NCBI GenBank assembly: GCA_002501485.1
Contig: DLTS01000077.1
Coordinates: 1 to 13,023 of the forward strand
Origin: Acidimicrobiaceae bacterium UBA7830
Lineage (GTDB): Bacteria; Actinomycetota; Acidimicrobiia; Acidimicrobiales; Ilumatobacteraceae
Length of the DNA: 13,023 nucleotides
Direction: 5' to 3'
Positions 1-6,284 of this stretch are shown piece by piece. Position numbers and translations under genes: made by a program. Numbering within the stretch: the stretch's first letter is position 1; each line of letters starts with the position of its first letter. Below the pieces are notes generated by a model, which did no database searches, was not told the origin of the DNA, and saw only the letters and a program-made list of their open reading frames with translations.

Positions 1-551
1 AAAAGGTGATGCCCTTCGCCAGTGAGGATTGATTCAGGATGAAACTGCACACCCTCAATATCGAACTCGCAATGACGCACTCCCATGATCATCCCATCAA
101 CTGTGCGAGCGGTGACGTCAAGGCACTCTGTGGCCGAACCTTCGTCGAGCACGAGCGAGTGATAGCGGGTTGCCGTCAATGGCGTCGGTAGACCAGCGAA
201 CACCCCTAGACCGTCATGAGAAATTTCCGATGTCTTGCCGTGCATGAGTTCAGGCGCACGCACGACCTCGGCGCCGTAGACATGGCCGATTGCCTGATGC
301 CCGAGACAGACTCCAAATACCGGCGTGCCTTGTGTCGCGAAAACTGGAATCGCGTCGCACAAGATGCCGGCATCCTCGGGTCGGCCAGGCCCAGGTGACA
401 GCAACACTCCATCGGCACCGATGGCCATCGCCTCGTCGACGGTGATCGCGTCATTTCGATGAACGATTGGATCAGCTCCTAATTCGCCGAGGTACTGCAC
501 CAAGTTGTAGACGAAGGAGTCATACGAGTCGATGACAAGAACGCGGGGCAC
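1..551 (-). CDS. trpG: Anthranilate / aminodeoxychorismate synthase glutamine amidotransferase subunit, 3' end cut by window edge
   Basis: This class I glutamine amidotransferase releases ammonia from glutamine for a chorismate-using partner (TrpE or PabB), in tryptophan or folate synthesis. About 183 codons are visible, against a family length near 190-200, so only a short C-terminus lies beyond base 1. Seen from the GTG at 551: N-terminal RVLVIDSYDSFVYNLVQYL, the LLSPGPGRPEDAG oxyanion strand near residues 50-62, nucleophile Cys82 in GVCLGHQ, and His171/Glu173 in GVQFHPES, giving a complete catalytic triad. In-frame ATGs at 602 and 608 would add 17-19 poorly conserved residues. I prefer 551 because the conserved start follows at once and a CAGGCT hexamer lies 6 nt upstream. 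No synthase component I gene is visible, so TrpG and PabA cannot be told apart; in many bacteria one protein serves both. It is divergent from crgA, as in the Mycobacterium neighbourhood. Confidence 0.93.
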   Translation of the reverse strand, partial: MPRVLVIDSYDSFVYNLVQYLGELGADPIVHRNDAITVDEAMAIGADGVLLSPGPGRPEDAGILCDAIPVFATQGTPVFGVCLGHQAIGHVYGAEVVRAPELMHGKTSEISHDGLGVFAGLPTPLTATRYHSLVLDEGSATECLDVTARTVDGMIMGVRHCEFDIEGVQFHPESILTGEGHHL

Positions 552-618
552 CTCAACAGCCTGCCGTAAAGATCGACGAACACCACCATTCCTGTTCGGC
601 ATACCCATCGAACATGCC

Positions 619-624
619 TAGACT
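619..624 (+). promoter_or_regulatory. -10 box TAGACT for crgA
   Basis: TAGACT matches the actinobacterial TANNNT -10 consensus and ends 8 nt before the GTG at 633, so transcription should begin at or just before the start codon. No convincing -35 hexamer is visible. The promoter lies in the short divergent region shared with trpG. Confidence 0.55.
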
Positions 625-632
625 GGGCAATC

Positions 633-917
633 GTGGCTCCTCCGAAGCGAAAGACCGGCGGTCGTGTAACCCCATCTCCATCGGCAGATCAATCGCCGAA
701 TCGCGGCCCCGCCGCCAGTTCTCGCTACACACCACCGGTACCTCAAGAAGAAAAGGTCGGCAAACCGTGGGTGCCGGTGCTCATGCTGGTGCTGCTCATC
801 GTTGGTGTTATCGTCATTATGCTGCGCAACTTGGCGTTTGCCGGCAATAACTGGTTGCTTCTCATCGGACTGGGGTCGATTCTCGGTGGTCTCTACACAG
901 CCACAAAATGGCGCTAG
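633..917 (+). CDS. crgA: Cell division protein CrgA
   Basis: CrgA is a small integral membrane protein of the actinobacterial divisome that interacts with FtsZ, FtsQ, FtsI and CwsA and helps coordinate septal peptidoglycan synthesis. The 94-residue length is typical. The N-terminus is basic and proline-rich (MAPPKRKTGG to about residue 45). Two membrane segments follow, at about 46-66 (PWVPVLMLVLLIVGVIVIML) and 73-90, and the protein ends in the characteristic short tail GLYTATKWR. The start is the GTG at 633; there is no Shine-Dalgarno, but a TAGACT -10 box ends 8 nt upstream, so translation is probably leaderless. It is divergent from trpG with under 90 bp between the starts. This gene is the best evidence that the host is an actinobacterium. 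Confidence 0.92.
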   Translation: MAPPKRKTGGRVTPSPSADQSPNRGPAASSRYTPPVPQEEKVGKPWVPVLMLVLLIVGVIVIMLRNLAFAGNNWLLLIGLGSILGGLYTATKWR

Positions 918-1037
918 CGACGCTCGTCGACACTCATCATCACTCAGCGCAACAAGACCTTTCCACAGAGCGCCGTCTCTAGCAGTTCAGTCGTTTTCGT
1001 AGTTATCCACAGGTAGATGGGAAAACTTACAGGGCTG
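918..1037. other. Intergenic region between crgA and the small CxxC protein, carrying a perfect DnaA box
   Basis: This 120-bp stretch separates two convergent genes and holds no plausible coding region. It contains a perfect TTATCCACA at 1003-1011 and a weaker CTTTCCACA at 959-967 (two mismatches). A short CGAC/GTCG hairpin follows the crgA stop but has no T-run, so I do not call it a terminator. Confidence 0.6.
1001..1015 (+). repeat. DnaA-box direct repeat, copy 1 (AGTTATCCACAGGTA)
   Basis: The core TTATCCACA (1003-1011) is identical to the classical high-affinity DnaA box. The extended 15-mer is repeated exactly at 1330-1344, in the same orientation and 329 bp away. This copy lies 27 bp past the stop codon of the small CxxC gene. 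Confidence 0.7.
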
Positions 1038-1301
1038 TCACTCGAAGGTGGGGGCGACGATGATCATGTCTTCCAAACAGTGTTTTGGAGGTGGCGGATC
1101 TTCATCTGGCGCCATAGTTAACTTCAGTTCCACTCCACAGACATCGCAGCGGAACCTCATGTTCACTTTTCGCATCTCGCCGGGTGGAGGAGGCTCAGGA
1201 GTGGCCATCGTGACCGCACGCAACATGGTGATACCAACACGCCACAAGACGTACATCAGTAACACACCAAAGGCGGTCCAGATCACCGAACCCAAAGTCA
1301 C
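1038..1301 (-). CDS. Small membrane-anchored CxxC (zinc-ribbon-like) protein of unknown function
   Basis: I cannot assign a function. From the GTG at 1301 the product has 87 residues: one N-terminal membrane segment (about residues 4-24, VIWTAFGVLLMYVLWRVGI), a proline-rich linker, then a cytoplasmic or external domain with FRCDVCGVEL and a downstream KHCLEDM. The CxxC plus His-Cys could bind one zinc ion, but four ligands are not spaced like a standard ribbon. An upstream TTG at 1322 (94 residues) and a GTG at 1307 are alternative starts. I chose 1301 because TAGCAT ends 7 nt upstream, as at other leaderless starts here. It is convergent with crgA and follows the thiolase gene on the same strand with a gap of about 90 bp. 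The flanking DnaA-box repeats may connect it to the replication cycle; that is inference. Confidence 0.72.
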   Translation of the reverse strand: MTLGSVIWTAFGVLLMYVLWRVGITMLRAVTMATPEPPPPGEMRKVNMRFRCDVCGVELKLTMAPDEDPPPPKHCLEDMIIVAPTFE

Positions 1302-1308
1302 AGACACA

Positions 1309-1314
1309 ATGCTA
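1309..1314 (-). promoter_or_regulatory. -10 box TAGCAT for the small CxxC protein
   Basis: On the minus strand TAGCAT fits TANNNT and ends 7 nt before the GTG at 1301. A perfect DnaA box (1332-1340) occupies the position expected for the -35 contact, so bound DnaA could interfere with or modulate this promoter. Confidence 0.5.
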
Positions 1315-1329
1315 GACCTCAACAGGCAG

Positions 1330-1344
1330 AGTTATCCACAGGTA
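1330..1344 (+). repeat. DnaA-box direct repeat, copy 2 (AGTTATCCACAGGTA)
   Basis: An exact second copy of the 15-mer at 1001-1015, with TTATCCACA at 1332-1340. It lies just upstream of the small CxxC gene, in its presumed -35 region, and a hairpin whose minus strand holds a near DnaA box begins at the next base. Confidence 0.7.
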
Positions 1345-1362
1345 CTGGGGATAATCCCCCAG
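1345..1362. repeat. Inverted repeat CTGGGG/CCCCAG with 6-nt loop
   Basis: The arms CTGGGG (1345-1350) and CCCCAG (1357-1362) pair perfectly around ATAATC. The minus strand of 1346-1354 reads TTATCCCCA, one mismatch from a DnaA box and opposite in orientation to the neighbouring perfect box. It lies downstream of the thiolase stop, so it could be a terminator hairpin, but no U-tract follows on the minus strand. An operator or weak DnaA site is equally possible. Confidence 0.5.
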
Positions 1363-1392
1363 ATCTGAATGTGAAGTGGTCAATTGATGGGA

Positions 1393-2562
1393 TCAGTCGA
1401 GGCGCTCAATGATCGTAGCGTTTGCCATGCCACCACCCTCACACATCGTTTGCAAGCCAAAGCGGCCACCAGTGCGCTCAAGTTCGTTAAGCAACGTCGT
1501 CATCAAGCGCGCACCAGAGCAGCCGAGCGGGTGACCCAACGCAATGGCGCCACCGTTCTGATTCACCCTGTCCATATCGGGGTGGAATTCCTTCTCCCAG
1601 GCAAGCACAACCGAAGCAAACGCCTCATTGATTTCGATGAGGTCGATATCATCGATTGACATCCCGGCACGCTCCAACACCTTCGCCGTGGCTGGAATCG
1701 GTGCGGTCAACATGAGACGAGGGTCAGCTCCAGCAAGCGAGAAGTTGACGAAACGTGCCCGAGGGGTCAAGCCAAGCGCCGTTGCTTTGTCTTCGCTCAT
1801 GATGAGCAAGGCCGACGCACCATCGGTAATCTGGCTTGAATTACCAGCCGTTACTCGACCGCCATCCTCCTCAGCGCGAAACGACGGCTTGAGATTTCCC
1901 AATGACTCCATCGTCGTGTCACGCAAACCCTCATCGACCGACATCATTTCGCCGTCAGCACCAAGCACCGGCAAAATCTCACGTTCGAAACGACCTTCAT
2001 CGGTAGCCCTGCGAGCGAACTCTTGGCTACGAACCCCGTAGCGGTCGAGATCTTCACGACTTAACTTCCACTGATCTGCAATGAGCTCTGCAGAAATACC
2101 CTGCGGAACGAGGCCCCCCTGATCTGCATATCGGGCACCGACCTTCGGCCCAAACGGAAACCCATACTTGCCATCGATCATTGAGGCACCCATTGGCACA
2201 CGAGACATCACTTCGACACCGGCCGCAACGACCACGTCATATGCTCCAGCGATCACACCTTGAGCAGCGAAGTGTGCTGCCTGCTGGCTAGACCCGCACT
2301 GACGATCGATCGTGGTACCCGGAACCGACTCAGGCCAACCAGCTGCAAGCACTGCGTTACGTGCAACGTTCGCAGCCTGCTCCCCGACCTGCATCACACA
2401 ACCCATGACCACGTCATCAACAACAGAAGGATCAAGGTCATTGCGTTCCTGTAACGCCTTCAATGTCTGAGCCGCCAAATCAACCGGATGCCAATCTTTT
2501 AACTTGCCGTTCCGCCGCCCAAGAGGGGTGCGAATGGCGTCAACAATCACTGCAGTTGTCAT
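1393..2562 (-). CDS. Thiolase (acetyl-CoA acetyltransferase / 3-ketoacyl-CoA thiolase)
   Basis: Thiolases cleave 3-ketoacyl-CoA with CoA in beta-oxidation, or condense two acetyl-CoA in reverse. The 389-residue product has the normal family length and full active site: nucleophilic Cys in DRQCGSSQQ (near residue 89), NEAFA (near 312-316), catalytic His in GGAIALGHPLGCSGAR (near 344), and the second Cys in MCEGGGMANA (near 374). The start could be the GTG at 2568 or the ATG at 2562, two codons apart. I favour 2562, because CATGAT ends 6 nt upstream and TTAVIVDAIRTP follows directly. It is divergent from an acyl-CoA synthetase, which argues for the degradative FadA-like role, but substrate chain length cannot be read from the sequence. 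Confidence 0.93.
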   Translation of the reverse strand: MTTAVIVDAIRTPLGRRNGKLKDWHPVDLAAQTLKALQERNDLDPSVVDDVVMGCVMQVGEQAANVARNAVLAAGWPESVPGTTIDRQCGSSQQAAHFAAQGVIAGAYDVVVAAGVEVMSRVPMGASMIDGKYGFPFGPKVGARYADQGGLVPQGISAELIADQWKLSREDLDRYGVRSQEFARRATDEGRFEREILPVLGADGEMMSVDEGLRDTTMESLGNLKPSFRAEEDGGRVTAGNSSQITDGASALLIMSEDKATALGLTPRARFVNFSLAGADPRLMLTAPIPATAKVLERAGMSIDDIDLIEINEAFASVVLAWEKEFHPDMDRVNQNGGAIALGHPLGCSGARLMTTLLNELERTGGRFGLQTMCEGGGMANATIIERLD

Positions 2563-2568
2563 CGGCAC

Positions 2569-2574
2569 ATCATG
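2569..2574 (-). promoter_or_regulatory. Possible -10 box CATGAT for the thiolase gene
   Basis: The minus-strand CATGAT differs from TANNNT only at the first base and ends 6 nt before the ATG at 2562. The left arm of an inverted repeat (2576-2582) starts just upstream of it. Confidence 0.3.
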
Positions 2575-2575
2575 G

Positions 2576-2609
2576 TGCAGTCGACGACGTCACGAAGAGT
2601 CGGACTGCA
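2576..2609. repeat. Inverted repeat TGCAGTC/GACTGCA in the thiolase-ligase divergent promoter region
   Basis: TGCAGTC (2576-2582) and GACTGCA (2603-2609) are perfect inverted copies. Allowing one unpaired G at 2602, the pairing extends by GAC/GTC to ten base pairs. It lies between the two divergent beta-oxidation genes, next to the presumed thiolase -10, and is a candidate operator for a dimeric regulator (TetR, MarR or FadR-like). No binding protein can be named from the sequence. Confidence 0.45.
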
Positions 2610-2657
2610 ACTCATGAAATTCGGAATGCGTTGGTGGAATCAGTAATGAAGAGGTGC

Positions 2658-2663
2658 CAGACT
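2658..2663 (+). promoter_or_regulatory. Possible -10 box CAGACT for the acyl-CoA synthetase gene
   Basis: CAGACT is one base from the crgA -10 box (TAGACT) and ends 6 nt before the ATG at 2670. The match is partial, and it helped choose that start, so it is not independent evidence. Confidence 0.3.
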
Positions 2664-2669
2664 CTTGCG

Positions 2670-4508
2670 ATGGGAACACAACAAATGACCATGGAAGAGA
2701 TGCACGCCGTCGCAAAAGACACCACAGTCCCCCAGAAATTTTTGGAGCACGCTGCGAACCGAGCAGACAAGGTGCTGTTCCGCTCGATGACATCAGCGCC
2801 TGGATCAGGTGACACGACCTGGCAGAACTACACATATGCGGATGTGCGGTCATTGAGCGCCCGCACCGCCGCTGGCCTGCAAGCACTTGACGTAGAACCT
2901 GGTGAGCGCGTCATGTTGATGATGCGCAACCGCCCTGACTTCCATTGGCTCGACCTCGGCGCCCAATTCGTTCGTGCAACACCGGTTTCGATCTACAACT
3001 CATCATCTCCTGAAGAGTTGCAGTACCTCGCCGAGCATGCTGAGGCACGCGTCCTCATTGTTGAAGACAGCAGCTTTTTAGATCGAGTGCTTGAAGTACG
3101 TGACCAGTTGCCACTCGTTGAGCACATCTTTGTGATTGAAGAACCTGTCGGTGGCCTACCAGAAGGTGTTCGCCTCGTCGATGACCTTCTTGCGAACGGT
3201 GAAGCTGATCTTGACACCCTCGCTGCGGTCACCAGCCCTGACGACCTCGCTACCCTCATCTACACCTCGGGAACCACCGGGCCGCCCAAAGGCGTGATGA
3301 TTACTCAGTACAACATCATGTATGCCGTTGCGGTCGTCGTGGAAGCACTTGAAGAAGATGACATCGAGAACTGGCGTGTCATCTCATACCTGCCGATGGC
3401 GCACATCGCTGAACGCGTCGTCGGCCACTATCAGGCACTTGTCACCGGTGGTGAGGTGTCAACCTGCCCCGACCCAAGCCTCTTGCTGGCATATCTTGGT
3501 GAAGTGCATCCGTCGCTGTTGTTCGGAGTGCCACGAGTGTTCGAAAAGGTCTACGCCGGTGTGAACGCTGCGCTCGCTGCCGACCCAGAGCGACAGAAAG
3601 CCTTCAACGACGGCGTCGCCGCCGCCCTCGAAATCAAGGCTGCTGAGCGCTCTGGGACCATCACCCAAGAGCAACGCGACACCTGGGAATTCCTCGACGC
3701 AGTTGCATTCTCTCAAGTGCGTGCCCTCGTGGGCATGGATGAGTTGAAAATTGCGATTACCGGCGCTGCCCCCATCCCGACAGAGATCATCGAGTGGTTT
3801 AACGCCATCGGCGTCAACCTGACCGAAATCTACGGTCTCTCAGAGACGACTGGTCCTCTCACCTTTAGCCCGAAAGCAAACAAGCCGGGCTTCGTTGGTC
3901 AGATTTGCCCTGGCATGGAAATCAAACTCAGTGACGAAGGCGAAGTTCTTACTCGCGGCGGCAATATCTTTCAGGGGTATCTTAAGGCCCCGGAAAAGAC
4001 CGCTGAGGTGCTCGACGATGATGGCTGGTTCCATACCGGTGACATCGGCACACTCGACGACGAGGGCTATCTGAAGATCATCGATCGTAAAAAAGAGCTC
4101 ATCATCACCTCCGGTGGCAAGAACATCAGCCCGGCAAACCTTGAGGCCGCTCTCAAGATGATTCCGGTTGTTGGCCAAGCATGTGCAATCGGTGACAACC
4201 GTAAGTTCGTTTCGGCATTGCTCGTGCTTGACCCGGAAGCCGCACCTGTATGGGCTGCTGCAAATGGCAAAGATGGCATGAGTCTTGAAGATCTCGCAAA
4301 TGACCCGGACGTGCTCGCTGCAGTGCAAGCCGGAGTTGATGAGGCAAACACAAAGTTCGCTCAGGTCGAGCAAATCAAGAAGTTTGTGTTGCTTGGCGAA
4401 GAGTGGATGCCTGACTCCGACCTGCTGACACCAACATCAAAGTTGAAGCGCCGCGGAGTTCACGCGAAATACGCCCGAGAAATCGAGTCGATGTACGTCG
4501 ACGCCTAG
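2670..4508 (+). CDS. Long-chain fatty-acid-CoA ligase (AMP-forming, FAA1-like)
   Basis: This enzyme activates free fatty acids to acyl-CoA through an acyl-adenylate, the entry step of beta-oxidation. From the ATG at 2670 the product has 612 residues, usual for the long-chain family. The adenylate-forming motifs are in order: P-loop YTSGTTGPPKGVM near 198-210, the long-chain signature LPMAHIAERV near 241-250, YGLSETTGP near 388-396, FHTGDIG near 454-460, the hinge IDRKKELIITSGGKNISP near 471-488, and the C-terminal catalytic lysine in LTPTSKLKRR near residue 591. The frame is open back to 2463, but that extension is antisense to the thiolase gene and has no family similarity. ATGs at 2646 (GGTGGA 7 nt upstream), 2685 and 2691 are alternatives. 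It is divergent from the thiolase gene and shares a CTAG stop palindrome with the convergent marR gene. The fatty acid preferred cannot be inferred. Confidence 0.92.
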   Translation: MGTQQMTMEEMHAVAKDTTVPQKFLEHAANRADKVLFRSMTSAPGSGDTTWQNYTYADVRSLSARTAAGLQALDVEPGERVMLMMRNRPDFHWLDLGAQFVRATPVSIYNSSSPEELQYLAEHAEARVLIVEDSSFLDRVLEVRDQLPLVEHIFVIEEPVGGLPEGVRLVDDLLANGEADLDTLAAVTSPDDLATLIYTSGTTGPPKGVMITQYNIMYAVAVVVEALEEDDIENWRVISYLPMAHIAERVVGHYQALVTGGEVSTCPDPSLLLAYLGEVHPSLLFGVPRVFEKVYAGVNAALAADPERQKAFNDGVAAALEIKAAERSGTITQEQRDTWEFLDAVAFSQVRALVGMDELKIAITGAAPIPTEIIEWFNAIGVNLTEIYGLSETTGPLTFSPKANKPGFVGQICPGMEIKLSDEGEVLTRGGNIFQGYLKAPEKTAEVLDDDGWFHTGDIGTLDDEGYLKIIDRKKELIITSGGKNISPANLEAALKMIPVVGQACAIGDNRKFVSALLVLDPEAAPVWAAANGKDGMSLEDLANDPDVLAAVQAGVDEANTKFAQVEQIKKFVLLGEEWMPDSDLLTPTSKLKRRGVHAKYAREIESMYVDA

Positions 4509-4981
4509 ACGTAGTCGTCGAACGGGTCTTCCTCAACAACCGGAATCGGCGTCATCATCTCTATCGCTGTGTGAATGGCGTCGATGAGGTCGTCATCCAT
4601 GCGCTCAGCGAACGTGGACTGCACGGCGCGCCGATATGTCACATTCATTGCGCGCCACAGGGTTCGGCCTCGAGCGGTCAACTCGACCTGCATCGCCCGA
4701 TGGTCTCCGTTAAGTGTCACCCGGTGGCGTGTCACCCAACCATCTTCTTCTAGCCGGTCAAGTCGACGGGTGAGACTCGACAACGGAAGACCCACCTCTT
4801 CGGCAATTGCGGTCGGACGCGCCGAACCTCCAAGGCGCTGTAGACCGCCGAGCACATCAAACCAATTCAGCGGGATGTCCCACTCATCTCTCAGCGCAGC
4901 ATCGATGGTTCGTTCAACTTCAGCGACACGCGCTTGCAGCCCTCGCCATGCAGTGATCCGGTGCGCGTCAAGCCGAGCCAT
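4505..4981 (-). CDS. MarR-family winged-helix transcriptional regulator
   Basis: The 158-residue product has the length and layout of MarR dimers. An N-terminal dimerisation helix is followed by a winged helix at about 38-104: helix PTAIAEEVGL, recognition helix PLSSLTRRLDRLEEDGWV (66-83), then the wing with the family hallmark GDHRAMQVELTARGR (92-106). A C-terminal helix and an acidic tail (VVEEDPFDDYV) follow. MarR proteins usually repress their own or divergent genes and respond to small phenolic or acyl ligands. The gene is divergent from the thioesterase operon, with 33 bp between starts, making that its most likely target; the ligase next door is a second candidate. The ATG at 4981 has GGAG 4 nt upstream. 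I found no clear palindromic operator in the 33-bp gap. Its TAG stop overlaps the convergent ligase stop. Confidence 0.9.
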   Translation of the reverse strand: MARLDAHRITAWRGLQARVAEVERTIDAALRDEWDIPLNWFDVLGGLQRLGGSARPTAIAEEVGLPLSSLTRRLDRLEEDGWVTRHRVTLNGDHRAMQVELTARGRTLWRAMNVTYRRAVQSTFAERMDDDLIDAIHTAIEMMTPIPVVEEDPFDDYV

Positions 4982-5002
4982 AATCTCCAGTGTGGCGCGA
5001 TC

Positions 5003-5008
5003 TAAGTT
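5003..5008 (+). promoter_or_regulatory. -10 box TAAGTT for the thioesterase operon
   Basis: TAAGTT fits TANNNT and ends exactly 6 nt before the ATG at 5015, predicting a leaderless transcript. The AAGGA touching the ATG is too close to act as a ribosome binding site. The box sits in the 33-bp gap shared with the divergent marR gene, so a MarR dimer bound there would block it. Confidence 0.5.
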
Positions 5009-5014
5009 GAAGGA

Positions 5015-5443
5015 ATGACCACCGAGCCTGTTGCCCTCACTGTCGACACCATCAACGCTGTTGTCCAGTCGTCATTTCCTGGCTCGAGCCACATCTGTCA
5101 CGAAATTGGTGACAACTATGCAGTCACCCGACTCGAGGTCGACGACGCACACATTCGGCCTGGTGGATACGTATCAGGGCCAACACAATTTGGAGCTGCT
5201 GATGCCGCGCTGTGGTATGCCTGCTTCGCGGCACTCGGTCGAATTGAACAGATGGCGCTCACCAGCGAACTTTCCATCAGGTTCCTACGCCCCGCCATCG
5301 GCAAGGTCGTCTGGGCACGAGCTGATGTTGACATCATGACCCGCCGGTCGATCGTTGGCACCGTTCAAGTGTGGATGGATGATGACCTTGACCGCATCAC
5401 CGCGACGGCTCAGGGCACCTACGCCATTCCGCTTGCGAAGTGA
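5015..5443 (+). CDS. Hotdog-fold thioesterase (PaaI / 4HBT-like)
   Basis: The 142-residue product has the size of a single-domain hotdog acyl-CoA thioesterase. The segment RPGGYVSGPTQFGAADAALWYA (48-69) corresponds to the family's HPGG-x-H/SGG-x-x-x-x-D region and central helix, and LTSELSIRFLRPA (82-94) to the substrate-contacting strand before the RPA turn. Members hydrolyse acyl-CoA to acid and CoA and act as tetramers in the cytoplasm. The His often found in HPGG is replaced by Arg (RPGG), so chemistry and substrate are uncertain. It is divergent from marR and translationally coupled to the next gene through a 4-base GTGA overlap. The acyl-CoA genes nearby support a role in releasing acyl groups. 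Confidence 0.78.
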   Translation: MTTEPVALTVDTINAVVQSSFPGSSHICHEIGDNYAVTRLEVDDAHIRPGGYVSGPTQFGAADAALWYACFAALGRIEQMALTSELSIRFLRPAIGKVVWARADVDIMTRRSIVGTVQVWMDDDLDRITATAQGTYAIPLAK

Positions 5444-6261
5444 GAACCGTCACCCCGCAAGCGGTCACGACAGCCGGCGATCCACGTCTGCACGATTACC
5501 GCAACCTCACCGATATCCCAGGTCGGCGAAAAATTGAGGGGGATCAGTTCTTTATCTGCGAAGGTCCGGTTGCAATTGAACGTCTCTTCACGAGCGGCCA
5601 TCAGATTCGATCTGCGTTGGTGCTTCACGAAAAAGCGCCACGCCTCCAAGAGCTCTACGCAGCCCACGGCGTCAACGTTCCGCTCTTCACCTGCGACCGC
5701 AACACAATGATCGCAATCACCGGCTTTGATCTTCACCGGGGGGTGATCGCAGCCGCAGATCGTGAACCAATACCGACGGGCTCACAGCGCAATGATGTCT
5801 TGGCGGGCCTCAGCAAGATCGCAGTGCTCGAAGGGCTCAACGACCCAGAGAACCTTGGTGCGATCGCCCGCAGTGCGCACGCTCTCGGCGTGCAGGCCCT
5901 CGTCCTCGACGAACGCTGCATCGACCCCTACACACGGAGAAGCGTGCGAGTGTCGATGGGTGAAGTGCTCCACATACCGACGATGCGATTCACCACGGCC
6001 GATGACCTCAACAACCTTCTTGCGGGCTGGACAACTTGGGCCCTCACACCTCACCACAGTGCCGACGATATTTGGCAACTCGACGTGCCACCTCGGCTCG
6101 CACTCATGCTCGGCGCTGAAGGTCCCGGGCTTCTCGATGCCACGATGAACATTGCTGAACGACAAGTACGCGTACCTCTTCACGGCGACGTCGATTCGCT
6201 CAACGTTGGTAACGCAGCCACAGCGGCGTTCGCGATTGTTGGTCGCCCTTCAACTTCGTGA
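5440..6261 (+). CDS. SpoU-family (SPOUT) tRNA/rRNA 2'-O-methyltransferase
   Basis: The 273-residue protein is an S-adenosylmethionine-dependent RNA ribose methyltransferase with the alpha/beta-knot fold. All three SpoU motifs are present: motif 1 NLGAIARSAHALG (138-150) with catalytic Arg144, motif 2 LMLGAEGPGL (222-231), and motif 3 VPLHGDVDSLNVGNAATAA (245-263) containing SLNV. The first 110 residues (KIEGDQFFICEGPVAIERLF) match the small substrate-binding N-terminal domain of TrmH/RlmB relatives. The target nucleotide cannot be told; both rRNA and tRNA are possible. It starts at GTG 5440, overlapping the thioesterase TGA, and its own TGA overlaps a possible GTG of the next gene. Confidence 0.9.
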   Translation: MRTVTPQAVTTAGDPRLHDYRNLTDIPGRRKIEGDQFFICEGPVAIERLFTSGHQIRSALVLHEKAPRLQELYAAHGVNVPLFTCDRNTMIAITGFDLHRGVIAAADREPIPTGSQRNDVLAGLSKIAVLEGLNDPENLGAIARSAHALGVQALVLDERCIDPYTRRSVRVSMGEVLHIPTMRFTTADDLNNLLAGWTTWALTPHHSADDIWQLDVPPRLALMLGAEGPGLLDATMNIAERQVRVPLHGDVDSLNVGNAATAAFAIVGRPSTS

Positions 6262-6284
6262 CTGAAATCTGCGAACATCGTGTG

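Noticed and set aside
918..929. Hairpin CGAC-gctc-GTCG after the crgA stop as a terminator
   Set aside because: The stem is only four base pairs and no T-run follows.
918..1400. A complete chromosomal replication origin
   Set aside because: Two perfect and two weak DnaA boxes are present, but there is no clear AT-rich unwinding element and no dnaA or dnaN in view, so I report only the box cluster.
1628..2041. 137-codon plus-strand open frame inside the thiolase gene
   Set aside because: It is antisense to a well-conserved thiolase and has a Ser/Arg-rich composition typical of shadow frames.
2463..2669. Upstream extension of the acyl-CoA synthetase reading frame
   Set aside because: The frame is open from 2463, but its first part is antisense to the thiolase start and shows no resemblance to the N-terminus of the ligase family.
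3840..4373. 177-codon minus-strand open frame inside the acyl-CoA synthetase gene
   Set aside because: It is entirely antisense to conserved ligase motifs and shows no recognisable family features.
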